From the NCBI GenBank assembly GCA_037179335.1, contig JAKZHN010000003.1, positions 1,116,001 through 1,180,000 on the forward strand: a stretch of DNA of 64,000 nt, given 5' to 3'. The stretch comes from Cyclaneusma minus. Lineage: Eukaryota; Ascomycota; Leotiomycetes; Marthamycetales; Marthamycetaceae. The position numbers were made by a program, and so were the translations under genes. Below are positions 20,570 through 32,562 of this stretch, piece by piece (the stretch's first letter is position 1; each line of letters begins with the position of its first letter). The notes under the pieces are model-generated. The model did no database searches. It saw only the letters and a program-made list of their open reading frames with translations, and had not been told where the DNA came from.

Positions 20570-21837
20570 ATGGGCCGTGGACCGTGAGTACCCATTCATT
20601 CCTTTTGCTTCGTGCGAGCGACGCTTCCTGCGCTGGATCGGGGGTGGATCTGGATCTGGGACTGCGCATATCAGACTTCGCATTTGAGGCTGCGCATCTG
20701 GAGAACGCGCCGCTGCCTTGCCCTGGGTCTGCGCGCAAGTCCTGGAGGCGGCTCTCTGATGGGATCTGCTGCGTCTAACCTCCCAATCGCGAGCTGGGCT
20801 CAACACTCGATCACTTCAATTGCTAACAGTGTTGTGCTTGCAGAAAGAAGCATCAGAAGCGCCTTAGCGCCCCCTCGCACTGGCTTCTGGACAAACTGTC
20901 TGGTGCCTACGCTCCTCGCCCCTCCGCCGGTCCCCACAAGTTGCGCGACTGCATGCCTCTGATCGTCTTCATCCGCAACCGCCTCAAGTATGCCCTCAAC
21001 GCACGCGAGACCAAGGCCATCGTCATGCAGCGCCTGATCAAGGTCGATGGCAAGGTCCGAACCGACGCTACCTACCCAGCTGGTTTCATGGACGTCATCT
21101 CCATCGAGAAGACTGGCGAGAACTTCCGCTTGGTTTACGACACCAAGGGCCGCTTCACCGTCCACCGCATCCAAGCCGAGGAGGCTGAGTACAAGCTCGG
21201 CAAGGTCAAGCGCGTGCAGTTGGGCAAGGGCGGAATCCCATTCTTGGTCACGCACGATGCGAGAACGTAAGTTCTGTCAGACATCATTCAGCCGTTGGTC
21301 CAAGCTTTGGTTGATCTGCCTGGGCGGGTTTCATGTGGTGGCCATTGGCCTCAGCTTTTCCTACCCATCTTGCGGAGGCGGCTAAACTGCTGTGGCCGTC
21401 ACATAGAGCACGTCCAGGCATCTGGAGCTTGGATCAACGGTAACTATACCCTCTCCCTGCAAATGCTGACATTGGTGTTCTACAGGATCCGCTACCCCGA
21501 CCCCGCCATCAAGGTCAACGACACCGTCAAGATCGACATCGCCACTGGCAAGATCACCGAGTTCATCAAGTTCGACACTGGTGTGATCGCCATGGCTACC
21601 GGTGGTCGCAACATGGGTCGTGTTGGTGTCATCACCCACCGCGAGCGCCACGATGGAGGTTTCAACATTGTCCACATCAAGGATGCCATTGACAACTCGT
21701 TCGCTACCCGTGAGAGCAACGTCTTCGTCATCGGCACTGAGAAGCCGTGGATCTCCCTGCCCAAGGGCAAGGGTGTCAAGCTCACGATTGCTGAGGAGCG
21801 TGACCGCAGAAGGGCCCACGCTATCGCTGGACACTAG
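20570..21837 (+). CDS. RPS4: 40S ribosomal protein eS4
   Basis: Exons 20570-20583, 20844-21266 and 21486-21837 give 262 residues, the standard eS4 length. The spliced N-terminus is MGRGPKKHQKRLSAPSHWLL. RDCMPLIVFIRNRLKYAL, KVRTDATYPAGFMDVI, the KOW-like IRYPDPAIKVNDTVKID and ATGGRNMGRVGVI blocks follow. It is a small-subunit ribosomal protein. Exon 1 carries only 14 coding bases. Both introns are long for this window (260 and 219 nt); I looked for box C/D snoRNA signatures in them and found none convincing. It lies downstream of a strong ribosomal-type promoter module. Confidence 0.97.
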
Positions 21838-22783
21838 TTTCGGTAACATGGTATGGCGTACTCGGTATCGGCTTTGTTTTTCAGATATGTGCCATGGGAG
21901 AAAATAATGGGATCCTCCTAGCATAGCGAATATCAAGAAAACAGTTCATGATGCCTCATCTGTTCTTTCCACCCCATGCCACTTCTGTGATTCCTTCTCC
22001 TCGACCATCAACCGATACTAAAAGAGTGGTTCATATCATTCATAGCGTTGTACGGGTACGGCAATCGAAATTCCTGGCAGCACAAGGTGGAACAATACTG
22101 ATTAATGGGGAGCAGGGACCTCCATACTTGCCTGGATATTTTACCCTTTCTCAGCTGCTCTCCGTTTCCTCCGTTTCCTCCTTTACCTCGGATTCATGAG
22201 CGCACTTCGAAGGTCTCCTGTTGGAAGTCACAGTCTCGGTCAAGTGAGAGGACTAAGCGTATGGGTTTACATGTTCAAGGACGGGGCTCTAGACAAAGGG
22301 CTTCAGATTCAAAGGTTTTGCGTGCAGAAGACCAGCGGAGTCTTTGCTCGTCTGTAGACTTGGATGGCAGTCACTGGGATCCATTTCGGGTTGGCCAATT
22401 GCGCTCAAGCCTCGAGTCGACCTCCCCCGTACGCGGTCGAGACTCGAGAGCAGAAAACTCGTTGCTGTACTTTCGCCTTTCGAGCATCCATAAAATACCT
22501 AGACATTGAATCATTGTGAAGTCAAAACTTTCTAAAAAAACGGCTTTTAAATATCAACATAACGCCACAAGGTATGACGCTGTCCATCCTTTTGTTTGTT
22601 TCCATGTGCAAATTCGAGCGCAGCCACCCCCCTTCCCCGCCAACGCTATCTCTGACGTTCATACCGCTCAGTCCCGTAAACACGTCCCAGATTTTCAGCT
22701 CGACTACTGAGGACCTGTCCCAGTTCCAACAAAGCCTAGTCGAGCTCAGCCCTCCAGAAAACCGACTTCCAGAGAGACCATGT
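21838..22783. other. Convergent intergenic region, no gene seen
   Basis: This lies between the 3' ends of eS4 and the D-lactate dehydrogenase gene. A pyrimidine-rich run (TCTCCGTTTCCTCCG) is at about 22150. No array of the 19-bp family was seen. Confidence 0.55.
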
Positions 22784-24909
22784 CTAGCTACCATAATCAA
22801 GGACAATAGCATCCTTCAAGCCCGGCACATCCATGATTTTTCCGGGATTCATGATCCAGTACGGATCGAGAGCCAGCTTCAAGCTCTTCATGACGCCCAG
22901 CGTGTCTGGACCCACTTCTTTCGCCAGGGCTTCTTTTTTGCCCATGCCGACTCCGTGCTCGCCCTGTAGATATCTCATGTTAGTGGTGGATCTTCTATCT
23001 AACCAGCTGTATATGTTCATTTGAGGTATTTGTCTGCTCCAGACAACGGCCAGGGGGGGCCGACTCACAGTGCAAGTGCCTTCCATTTCCAAAGCCCTAT
23101 CCACCATGTTCTTGACACACCGCTCGACTCGTTCTCTCTCGCTTGGGTTACTTCTGTTGTAGAGAATGCTTTCGTGGAAGTTGCCATCCCCAATGTGTCC
23201 CAGAATACTGGCAAACAGCCCCAACTCATCCATTTCCTTCTTACTAAGCTCGATGATATCGGCCAGTCTGCTGAAAGGGACCGCAACATCGGTGCTGAAG
23301 ACTTCCTGGCCTGGTTCGCGCAGAGCAAGCATGGACCACAGCGATTCTTTTCTCGCAGACCAGAGCAGCTTTTGCTCCTTTTCGTCTTTTGTGAATTCGA
23401 AATCACCACCACCATGCTTGCGAGCAATGTCCTTGACCAAGGAAATGTTCTCTCGCACGCCTGCCTTGGTTCCCGAGAACTTGAAGAATAGGGTTGGCAG
23501 CTCCTTCCAGGTTCGGTTCTTCGTGGAGCCAGAGAGATTGACAACCCGCATTTGGACTTCGTCCATAATTTCCATCGCAGCAACTGGAACTCCGGCGCGC
23601 ATCACGCCAGCAGCAGCACTGGCGGCATCGCGAATAGAGGGGAAGGTGACCACGGCCACACTGAACTCCTGCGGAATGACGGCAAGTTTCAGGGTGATCT
23701 CAGTGACGAGTCCAAGAGTGCCTTCGCTTCCCACGAACAAAGAGTTGAGGTTGTAGCCTGCGGAGGACTTTCGGGGCCGCCGTTTCGTCACCACCACCGT
23801 GCCATCAGCAAGAACAACAGTCAGATTGATAACCCAGTCCTTCATGGTCCCATATCGAACGGCGTTCGTGCCGCTGCAATTTGTGCCCACCATGCCTCCA
23901 ATTTTGGCGCTTGGACCGGGGTCGACGGGGAAAAAAAGTCCAGTCCCCTGTTCCTCGAGCTTTGCGTTGAGATCCATCCAGGAAACAGATGGCTGGACGA
24001 CAACATCCATGTCGTCCGAGTTGACAGAAATGATCCGATCCATGTAAGCAAAGTCGACGGAGATACCTCCATATGGTGCTGAGAAGTTTCCTTCAAGCGA
24101 GCTTCCACCAGAGAATGGAATGATGGGAACGCGATGAGTGTGGCAGATTTTGGCAATCTGGGACACCTCGGCGGTTGTCTTCGGGTATGCTACAGCGACT
24201 GGCAATTCCTTGGAATTGGTGCTAGACCAGTCCGAATAGCCATGCAGCAGCAGATCCTCATCGTCGGTGCTAATCGTGTCTTCAGAAATTGTGTCCCGAA
24301 TCTCTTGGATAGCCTAGAAAATCGAGCTGTTAGCTTGACTACAACAATAGATGTAATAAGATTTCCAGGGTATTATTGGAATGACCCGAGTAACAAGATT
24401 AGTCAAGGTTACTGAGGATCATCGTAACTGCGAATCATCCAAACAACTGGGAATCATCCAGGTTACCAAGAATGGCCCATGTTACTAGGAAATTGACTTT
24501 AATGACACAAGCTGGAGTAATCGACTGTGGCTCTTGGTTCAAACCGGACTCAAACTCTGGGATATTGCTTTAGGACTTCAGTACGTACGGTCTCCATATC
24601 TTTCACACTGCCGTATCTGGGTGTCTCGAATTTTCCAAGCCTCGAGTAGTCTCGATCCTGCTTCTTGTTTTCATAGTAGTAGGCACTTGTGAGTCCACAG
24701 GAAACCAGTCCAGTTGCTACGAGCAATCCCAGTACTCTGCCCGAGGACCACTGGGAAGTCCGGAGAGGCGGTGGAGGTGGTATTGACGGCGGCGGTGCAG
24801 ATTGGGAGCTGCTGAGTCTGCTGTAAGAAGTGAAAGTAGACCGATGAGACACGCAGCGAACGGTCTTTCTCAAGGAACACCTCAAGTGGAACTGAGTAGA
24901 AAAGCTCAT
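22784..24909 (-). CDS. DLD1: D-lactate dehydrogenase (cytochrome), mitochondrial
   Basis: Exons 24909-24589, 24313-23069 and 22963-22784 give 581 residues. The N-terminus is rich in Arg/Ser/Thr without acids (mitochondrial presequence), then a proline run, then one membrane segment (VLGLLVATGLVSCGLTSAYYY). The FAD-binding domain follows (PIIPFSGGSSLEGN, PSVSWMDLN, GLFFPVDPGPSAKIGGMVGTNCSGTNAVRYG, seen in parts). The FAD-linked oxidase C-terminal domain has GHIGDGNFHESI and GTCTGEHGVGMGKK. It oxidises D-lactate to pyruvate and passes electrons to cytochrome c at the inner membrane. Intron 1 (275 nt) contains a 19-bp repeat array. Intron 2 is 105 nt, a multiple of three with no stop codon, and has normal splice and branch signals; splicing it joins GTCT to GEHG as in the family. 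Confidence 0.95.
24365..24490 (+). repeat. 19-bp degenerate array inside intron 1 of the D-lactate dehydrogenase gene
   Basis: Units include AAACAACTGGGAATCATCC and AGGTTACCAAGAATGGCCC, both 19 bp, with a 17-bp unit between. The array fills nearly half of the 275-nt intron. No terminal inverted repeat is obvious. Confidence 0.65.
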
Positions 24910-27900
24910 GGTTCTTCAAGGACAGCCCAGGCCGGCTTAGGGCTGAGAAAAAGCAACTGAGAAAACACAGTGAGAAGAAACGTCCAGATCAGAGGAGAGA
25001 AGATGGTCAGGCTAAAGATGGTGGTGGCGGAGGACCTTGTCATCAACGTGGGTAGTGGGGCCGGATATGCCTTCCAGGGAGGGGAAAGGGAAGTGGCCTG
25101 AACCCTAAGAAAGCTAAAGATACCGGCAGTTGGTTGATGAGGCTGAACCTGCGGCTGAGAAAGAGATTCCAACAGAATGAACTTGTGGAGGATAGATGCA
25201 GAGGAACGGCGGCATATAGGCAGCATGCTGGACCTCATGACCACGCCGGAGACTCACACTTGGAACATCTGTAGACAGCCGTGAATAGCCATATGGATCC
25301 GATCAAGGAGTCAAGGACAGCAATGTACCGGTTGAGCATCGGGCAGAACTCAGCAAGAAAAGTTGTGCTACCTTATACTCTATGTTGGCGTGATGACCGA
25401 CATGGCCGGCTTCTTTGCATCGGGTTCGCAGAACGTGCGCGGCGCATGCAAGTTAATCTGGCGGAGGACGACCAGACGGAAGCCACAGGCCTGCTTGCTG
25501 CTTGCTGCCAGCAGAGCGGCCAGCGTGATGGTGGCACGGTAGTGGTTGTGGTTGAAAAGGACGTGGCATGATGCAACAAGCAGGATGAAAGGGGGAGGAG
25601 AGGAGAGACAGCGACATACGCGGAGTTATTGTGGAGTGCGGAGAACATGAAGCGACTCTGGTTGGCACCAACACCGAAAGGCGAAGGGTTATGTCAATGC
25701 AAAACCAACTATACCCATTATTATGGCTATGTCCCCAGTCTCCTCGGCGCTTCTTTGCGCACGGTTGACCGGAACCTGGCACGGATATGTAGCTGGTAGT
25801 TCTAATTTCATGTCAATAATTTTCGAAGAGTTCCAGTCATCACATGCCGAAGATGTCGTGCAGCACTCGGAATTCGCCTGCGGCCGCACTCTATTGGTCC
25901 GGGCTCCGATCTTCAGTCCAGATTATCTTCACCATTATTACAACTCTCCAGACTCCTCCTCCGTCTCCCTGTCACGGTACATGTGTTCCAGTCTCCACAG
26001 CACCATCGCCAGCTGTTGCAGCCGACCAGTCTTGTCACATTGGAAGTCGTCACCTTTGATCATTCAATCACGTAACTTCTAAACCCTTTTATTTTGTGTG
26101 ATTCGTCGGCCCTGAATCGCTGGCTTTCGAAGGACCTTGCGCCGCATGTGGCCGCCAGGTCCGCTTATGATTGCTTGTAGGGGCCTACACATACTTGACT
26201 TGATCCTTACTGAATTACGTTTTAGGGATTCGTTTACGACTGCAGCATCGGGTCTACTTTCTTTCCATCTTCGGGATCCAAGTGGCTTTACCTCCAAGTG
26301 CCGTATCTCGAGTTGGTGGTCGGCAAATCTCAAAAAATGCATACCATACGAAGAACCAATTATCTTCAAGTCTTCCATCTGGCCTCCTCGGCACTCTATG
26401 TTCAACCCGTCTTTGGACGATCTGTCCATGTACATACCCGCGGGAACCGCTGCCATGTGCGTCGCTCACTGGCCTCACATCGGTGTCCCGCGGCTGCATA
26501 TCACCCCCTGTTTCTTTCCCGTTCTCCACCCCTCCGCTTCCGGTCCATCTTTCCCCTCATTACCTTAGTACACGACTGAGTATTACATCCTGGGCTCATC
26601 ATATTTCTTTTTGTTCTGTTCACATCTCAGGCTGAGGGACTGTTGAGTACATGTAGCAGCCCCGTTCTTTCTCGTCTTCGAGCTTTAAATTCATATTATT
26701 AGCAGTCCGTTCAGACCACTTGTCCAGCTTTGCTCCCGAGAATTAAGTTCAATAACTTCTCCGCTTGTGGCTGCTCATAGAAGCCGCAGAGAATAATCTG
26801 CCCTGTGCCGACATATTATGGCGTTTCATCTGCAGACTGCAGCTGGCGGGAAGTGACGAAGTCAGCACGAGACCCCCTATGAGCCTGCATAGTTATTATT
26901 GTGTAGGGTTGAATATTGCAGGGAATACCAACGGTCAGGCTGTGTATGGTGTCTCCCTGACTATTCCGGTGGCAGGTTTTCTCGGGGGCGCACTTACGCG
27001 GCAGGTTGTAACCAAGAAAGCTTTCGATTACTTGAGTCGCATCTGACAGCTCAGATGGTTTCATGTTGGCTGGATTCACCGGAATCATTCGAAACGATCC
27101 AGTACTTTCCTTCTAAGGCGTATTACCCCCACGGATCGGCTTCTGGCCCTCCAGTTGGGGGTGGGGGCAGTGAGGTCAAAATTGCCGCACAGGAACTGTC
27201 ACCAGACCAAAAAGCGCGCTCTCGTGATTCGCCAACCTCGTTGGGTGTTGTCCAAGCCGAAGACGTACAAGCACGAGCAGCATCCCAGCAGAATGCACCC
27301 CGACACGTCAGAACTGTGTAACAAAACCCGTGGAGACCGACGTTGCACAGTGTTGGAGCCGAAATCTTCGGAAGTTCGTTGAAAAGACGGCCGCCTACAT
27401 GTACCTGCTTCTCCCAAGTCAATGGTACAGGTACATGTACTCGGATCTCGGATGCTTCGACATGAGGAGAGACGTTCGAATGACCCACCCTCAAACGAGG
27501 AGGGTACATCACACAGGCAGGGAGATTAGGACTACTGGTCTAATGTACGTTTAGCCTCTCCTTCTGCTTTCTACCGTTCTTATTTGCAAAGATATAGCAG
27601 AGTTGAGAAGTCGACGCTCGGTAGTGGAAGCGGGAGCGGGCAGCGGCAAACAGATTCCGAGGGACTGAATAACCTGGATACATCTCTTGCGGCCGATCCG
27701 ACAAGCGCCGGGAAGATACACACTGCTTGTTCATTGCATCGTTGCATGGCAGCCGGAATTATGTCGACGTGGCTTACCCCCCGTCTCCGCTTACACACCT
27801 TGCCCTTTTCGATCTCCGTTTTGCAATGTGGACTCGAGACTTGAAAAATGGATGACGGCACTATCATATCCAAACGTACCAGATAGGTTGTCTTTTCGGG

Positions 27901-29694
27901 GCTTTACCGGACAGAACTCTTTGACTGCTTTTGCTACTGACTTGGTGGTTGCTGGTTTGGTGGCCATTTTCAGTCCCCTTTCGTCTTCTCCATCTGCAAG
28001 TCGTCAGACCTAAACTTTCAAGAGGCCCCAAGGTTGTACCTGGGGATCCCCGAAATCTGATTTTCATAGCTCTCAATCGACCAGACATATATTTTGCGCT
28101 AGACCGCAGATCCAATATTAGGCGCCGATGTCGCTGGATCTTCAGACAATAGCAAAATGCGAGCATGCGAGCATGCGAATATGCAGGCACAGCAGCTGTA
28201 AGTTGCACATTTTCCCATTTTTCAGCTGGTCAAGTGAACAGGCGCAGACATCCAATCCGTCACCACTACATATTGGCATATCCCTTCCTTTCAGCTGTCC
28301 GATAATTCCGCATTTGACACGCTTCGCAAGATCATATCAAATTCGCTCCCCTGGACGGACGTTTTGTTAGCAGCCCGTTCCAGGACAGCAGGAAGAGAGG
28401 AGTAAATTGTACCACCAATCGGCAATTAAGTTGGAAATTTTAGCCTTCAGCTTATTCTCCTGGCACTCAAGGACCTAGGTGGACGCCCGCGCTTCTGGTC
28501 CGGTGCCGGCGCTCACTGTCAGGCCTTCTGCAGATAAATTCGTTGCTTCGTTCTATGAACTCCTGATTGGTAACCCTTTCATAGGTTGCTTAGGATGACA
28601 TGGCCGTGGCGACTTGCATCTGCACGCTGACACAATCTTTTCTCCGAGCCAGGTGAGCATGTGGAAGGATACCTACTTACCTATAGCCTGTCATGAGACA
28701 CCGAGAACTTTCTGAAAATGTCGCACCCATGGTGATGGTGGCGGTGGCCCGTGCGCGTGGTCAGCCCCCTTACCCTCTGGCTGACCACGCCGCCCTGTCT
28801 CAGGCTACGGCGCTAGCCAGCCAGCTATAGCTTCACTTCTACAGCTGTAGCTCCTTCCTCTCCATCATCTATCAATACACTCTTTACTCTACCCTCTACG
28901 TTGCAACATTCAGACAATCCAGTTGACCCAACAGAAAAGTATCTCGCTTTGAGAAGGGAGCATGCCGTTCTTGCTTGGTCTTCAGTTACAGCGGGACTAA
29001 ATAACTAAGGGAATTGCCAAATCGTATCTGGAGTTCTCGAATCGCATACAAATCAAGCCTGTTCAGGAACAGCCCTGCCACCGCTTTATTTATTTTCTTT
29101 AATAACTGGAAGGTAAGTAGACAAATTGTCCAAGTACCTTAATTGGGAGTGTTGCAAGTGACTGGAAGTATTGCAGGTGATCTCGGTACTGGAAGTCAAA
29201 AGACATTCCAAGGTTCCATGGCAAGCCCCTGAACTTCGACGTCAGAGCGAGGAACAAACCATTTTTGCAGATTTTACGGTGGTTTCCTGGGCTTCGAAAG
29301 CAAGCTCGAGGAACGTCACCTCACAAAATTTCAAGATCCAAGATTCTTGTCACAGGAAGTTCACAGAATGTCACAAAGTATTAGGCTCGAAGAAACCCAA
29401 GTCACAGAGTGGAAGCACAAATCAGAAAACAAACGAAGCCATTTTGCTTATGTGAGTGCTACTGTAGCACTAATGTGAAACTCCTAGAACGCATGCCTGC
29501 ACGTAACGCCGTACGGCTTGAGAATCCCACCCATGGGATATGAACGAACGAGGCTACCAGCCCATTCTGCGGCCGAAGCAATGCTCGCCGGGAACACCGG
29601 GAACGCCGTCCACGTGAAGAAGAGCAGAAACCTGTAGTAAGTAGCAGCAGAAGCATAAAAAATGCCCAGCCACATACTTTCAAGTCCCACCAAC
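24910..29694. other. Long gene-poor region
   Basis: I found no gene I could support in this 4.8 kb. Open frames are short and lack domains. A minus-strand frame starting at 27967 (MATKPATTKSVAK...) followed by a GTACGT donor could be a first exon, but no continuation is convincing. At 29008-29064 is a sequence homologous to the end of the element at 50778, with 19-bp-type units at 29128-29200. Confidence 0.5.
29008..29200 (+). repeat. Partial copy of a second TIR element type with 19-bp units
   Basis: The 57 bases from 29008 align with 50778-50834 at about three quarters of positions, sharing AATCGCATAC and AAGCCTGTTC. Several differences are C-to-T (ATCGTATC against ATCGCATC), as expected from decay. 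Units such as CAAGTGACTGGAAGTATTG follow. I could not find the matching right end. Confidence 0.5.
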
Positions 29695-32562
29695 CTATTT
29701 CCTTACTGGAAGATCAAGTCCTGTACCGAGCAAAGCCGTGGCAGACCACTCGCCTCCCACAACTGGTCTTGCCTGGTAACCTCCACTCCACACGCCCGCC
29801 TCATCGCCGTCGGTGTAGTAGCGGTCGGAAAACGGCACATCGTTGAGGCCGTTGGTCAGGAACGCATGCACATCGTTGACAAACATGTCCATGACGTGGT
29901 GATCACCTGCAATAGAACCGACCCACAGCATCCAATCCGTCTTGCCCCAGTTCAGCTCCGAGTCCAAAGGAACTCCGGCTTCTTGGCGGACGGTCTTGTA
30001 CCATTGACCTTGCATCTCATAGGCGCTGGCGTTGAAGGTAGTGAGGTTCAGGAGAACGTCGGGGTAAAGGTTGAAGATCGTAGCCCAGGACTCGTCTTCA
30101 CCGTACACAAGCACGAAATGCGTTTGTGCGGGGTCGGTGCCGAGCTTGTCGTCGTAGATCTGAGACGCCATGGCGATTCCGGCTTGGGTGTAGTTGTCCA
30201 TCTTGTACATGGAGCCGAAGGCCGTGATACCCACCGCGGCTTTGATGGCCAGGTGTGTTTGGTTGGCGGGAGAGCCGGCGGCATCGTCAGTGCTGAGCTG
30301 TCCGACGGGCTGCACACCATGAGAGATCAGATAGTCGGCATAGCCTTGGAAGAGGGTCTTGTACTTGGCGGCCCAGTCACTGTTGTGTGACAGCGAGTCG
30401 TAGGCGGCGGCGAGGATGACTAGATTGCCGGTTTCTTCGAGGGGTTGGTCTTCTTCGAGGCCGTCGGGGTGGCCCAAGACCATGGGGTAGACGCTACCGA
30501 TGTCGTGGATCTGATAGAGGTTAGTGGCGACGGAATAAAACCTTTTGGTTGCGGTGCGGGAAAGGAAGGAAAAGGAATGACGGGGATTGAAAGTGAGTTG
30601 CAAGCAAGGGACAGACGCGAGGCTGGGCACACGAGAAGATTGACAAACGGAAGAAGAGAGTATGACGCTCCACGTACCACCCAGGGTTTTGTCCAATTGC
30701 CGGAGGCAAGATACTGAACGACGGGCTCCAACAGCAGCCGGATGTATTCAGGATCCAGGACGTAGAATTGCGGGAAGGCGGGGTAGATGACATCCTGTGT
30801 GTGTCAGCTTCATTGCTAACATAAGAAAGCGATAGTAATAAGCATTCGAAAGATGGGTATAAGACATACCATAGTGTTGACATTGCCGTCACTCGAAATC
30901 TCCTTCAGAAAAACCATGTGATCGTCTGTATCCATAGTAGCTTTGGAAATAGTCTCATCCAGCGCACCAAACGTCTGTCTTGCAGATAGCGTAATGATAT
31001 CTGAGTAGTTCTGACCACCCGCGACCATGGCTTTGCTTTGGATTTGGGAGTCGATGGTTGCTGCCGAGCTTTCCATGTAGTAGACGTCCTCCATGAAGAA
31101 GTCCATTGCGGCGACGGGGTCCGGGTATCGGGATCGGTAGTAGCCAACTCGGCAGTCGCCCATGTAGTTAACCTCACAATCCCGGTCTTCATGTCGCGGT
31201 TAGTACTGGTCAAGTTCATAGTTGGGGATAGGGGAGGGGGAAAAGGACTTACAGTGTCCGAGGATGAAAGTGACGCTAGCATTTTCGCTAACTGTGCCAA
31301 GGTCATGAGCAAATCCAGTGGCACCGCCAGGGGTCCATGGTCGGGAACCGAAACCATCAAGGGTTCCATTTGCAATGAAAGCAGATCGCACTTCAGAGCA
31401 AGGCCCAGCAGCAGTAGTCACCGTGTCGACAGGCGCAGCAGCAGTAGAATACATGGTCTGACCCCATAGAGCCATGTCCCAATTGGGACCGCCCACAGCA
31501 TACTCCACAGCATCTTCGTTAGTGATGGTCCAGGTCGGGAAGCGGCTTGATTGACTGAACTTCCAAGAACTAGTCTGTTGCCAGAGCTCCATGTTCTGGC
31601 CATTCCAAGAATCATCCACGTCGCTGTAGATCTTGATGTCAACAGGCTCGTCGTGCGCAAGGCCGATGACGTTGACGGTCAAGTAGCTGAATGGCATGGA
31701 TTGGCGCATGTAGTCACCTGGCGTGATAGGAGACAAGAAGACGAGTTCGAATTGAGCAGCGCCGGCATCCATGACGAAGGTGGTTTTGGTGGAAGTGTAC
31801 TCGACAGAAACAACGGTGCCGTTAAGGGTGTCCCGTTCAGCGTACTCGATGCCGAAAAGGTTGTAGGTCTCATTGCCGACGCTCACAATTACGGACCACG
31901 TGAGCTGGTTGCCAGCCCAGAAGCGGGGGCGAGCCAGGGGCAGAGATTCGACCATGTCGCCAGGGAACCAGGCTATGAGAACAGATTAGCAGAGCTACTC
32001 GACCAGCTGAGGATTGGAGAAAGTGAAGTGGTAAAGGTTCCACGTGGACGCATCCCTCGGTCAGTCTTGGTATGAGAGCAAAATGCTGCTCAAGTTGCTC
32101 TGACCGTGGGAAAATGCCTCTACTCAAGTCGAGCAACGTGTGAAGAGTTCATCGCACTCCATGGCAGGAAGGCTGAGCAGATCCCCATCTCTGCCACCTG
32201 AGGAAGTACGGTATGATGCAGTTTCTGATGCAGCGACTTGACGCGTCTGCATCAGAGGGGAGGTGAACGCAAGGTGAAGGGAAGGTGAAGGTAATGTGAA
32301 GGGAAGGTGAAGGGAAGGTGAAGGGAAGGTGAAGAGAAGGTAGGACACGCGACAAGACAAACACTTCGACTTACCATTGAGGAACGGGTTTCGGACGGCC
32401 CTGTAAAGAAGTCAGCGACAATACATCAAGCAGACAAGCACACTGTGCAACTCACAAAGGGTAGGCGGGCGGCTTCATAGGGGTGTAGGTGATGGCGGCT
32501 GAGCCAGCTGTCAACAGAGATGTCAACAGCATGGCCCAAACCAGCTTGAACCATGAAGCCAT
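29695..32562 (-). CDS. gtaA: Secreted glutaminase A
   Basis: Exons 32562-32456, 32400-32375, 31972-31253, 31186-30870, 30794-30678 and 30510-29695 give 700 residues, close to known fungal GtaA. The N-terminus is a signal peptide (FKLVWAMLLTSLLTAGSA). The family start PPAYPLAVRNPFLNAW is restored only by splicing exons 1-3. The N-terminal domain (DUF5127/DUF4964 region) runs through VESLPLARPRFWAGNQLTWS. The central glutaminase region contains YMGDCRVGYYRSRYPDP, IHDIGSVYPMVLGHPDG, EETGNLVILAAAYD, and ends NWGKTDWMLWVGSIAG, FSDRYYTDGD, RPVVGGEWSATAL. The enzyme hydrolyses glutamine to glutamate and ammonia outside the cell or in the wall. Intron 2 is 402 nt with an 11-bp minisatellite; the other introns are 55-170 nt. 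Confidence 0.95.
32262..32341 (+). repeat. 11-bp minisatellite in intron 2 of gtaA
   Basis: About six to seven copies of a GGGAAGGTGAA-type unit on the plus strand; on the coding strand it reads TTCACCTTCCC. It sits about 35 nt downstream of the intron's donor and helps make this 402 nt, the longest intron in the window. Confidence 0.85.

Noticed and set aside
20584..20843. Possible intronic snoRNA in the long introns of the eS4 gene (also 21267-21485)
   Set aside because: No paired C (RUGAUGA) and D (CUGA) boxes with terminal stem were found; an ACATAG near 21402 is too weak alone for an H/ACA call.
26079..26456. Minus-strand frame of 125 codons
   Set aside because: No recognisable motif, equally long frames on the opposite strand, and no promoter or splice context.
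27880..27967. Minus-strand start MATKPATTKSVAKAVK with a GTACGT donor
   Set aside because: Attractive first exon, but no continuation exon with consistent frame or composition could be found downstream.
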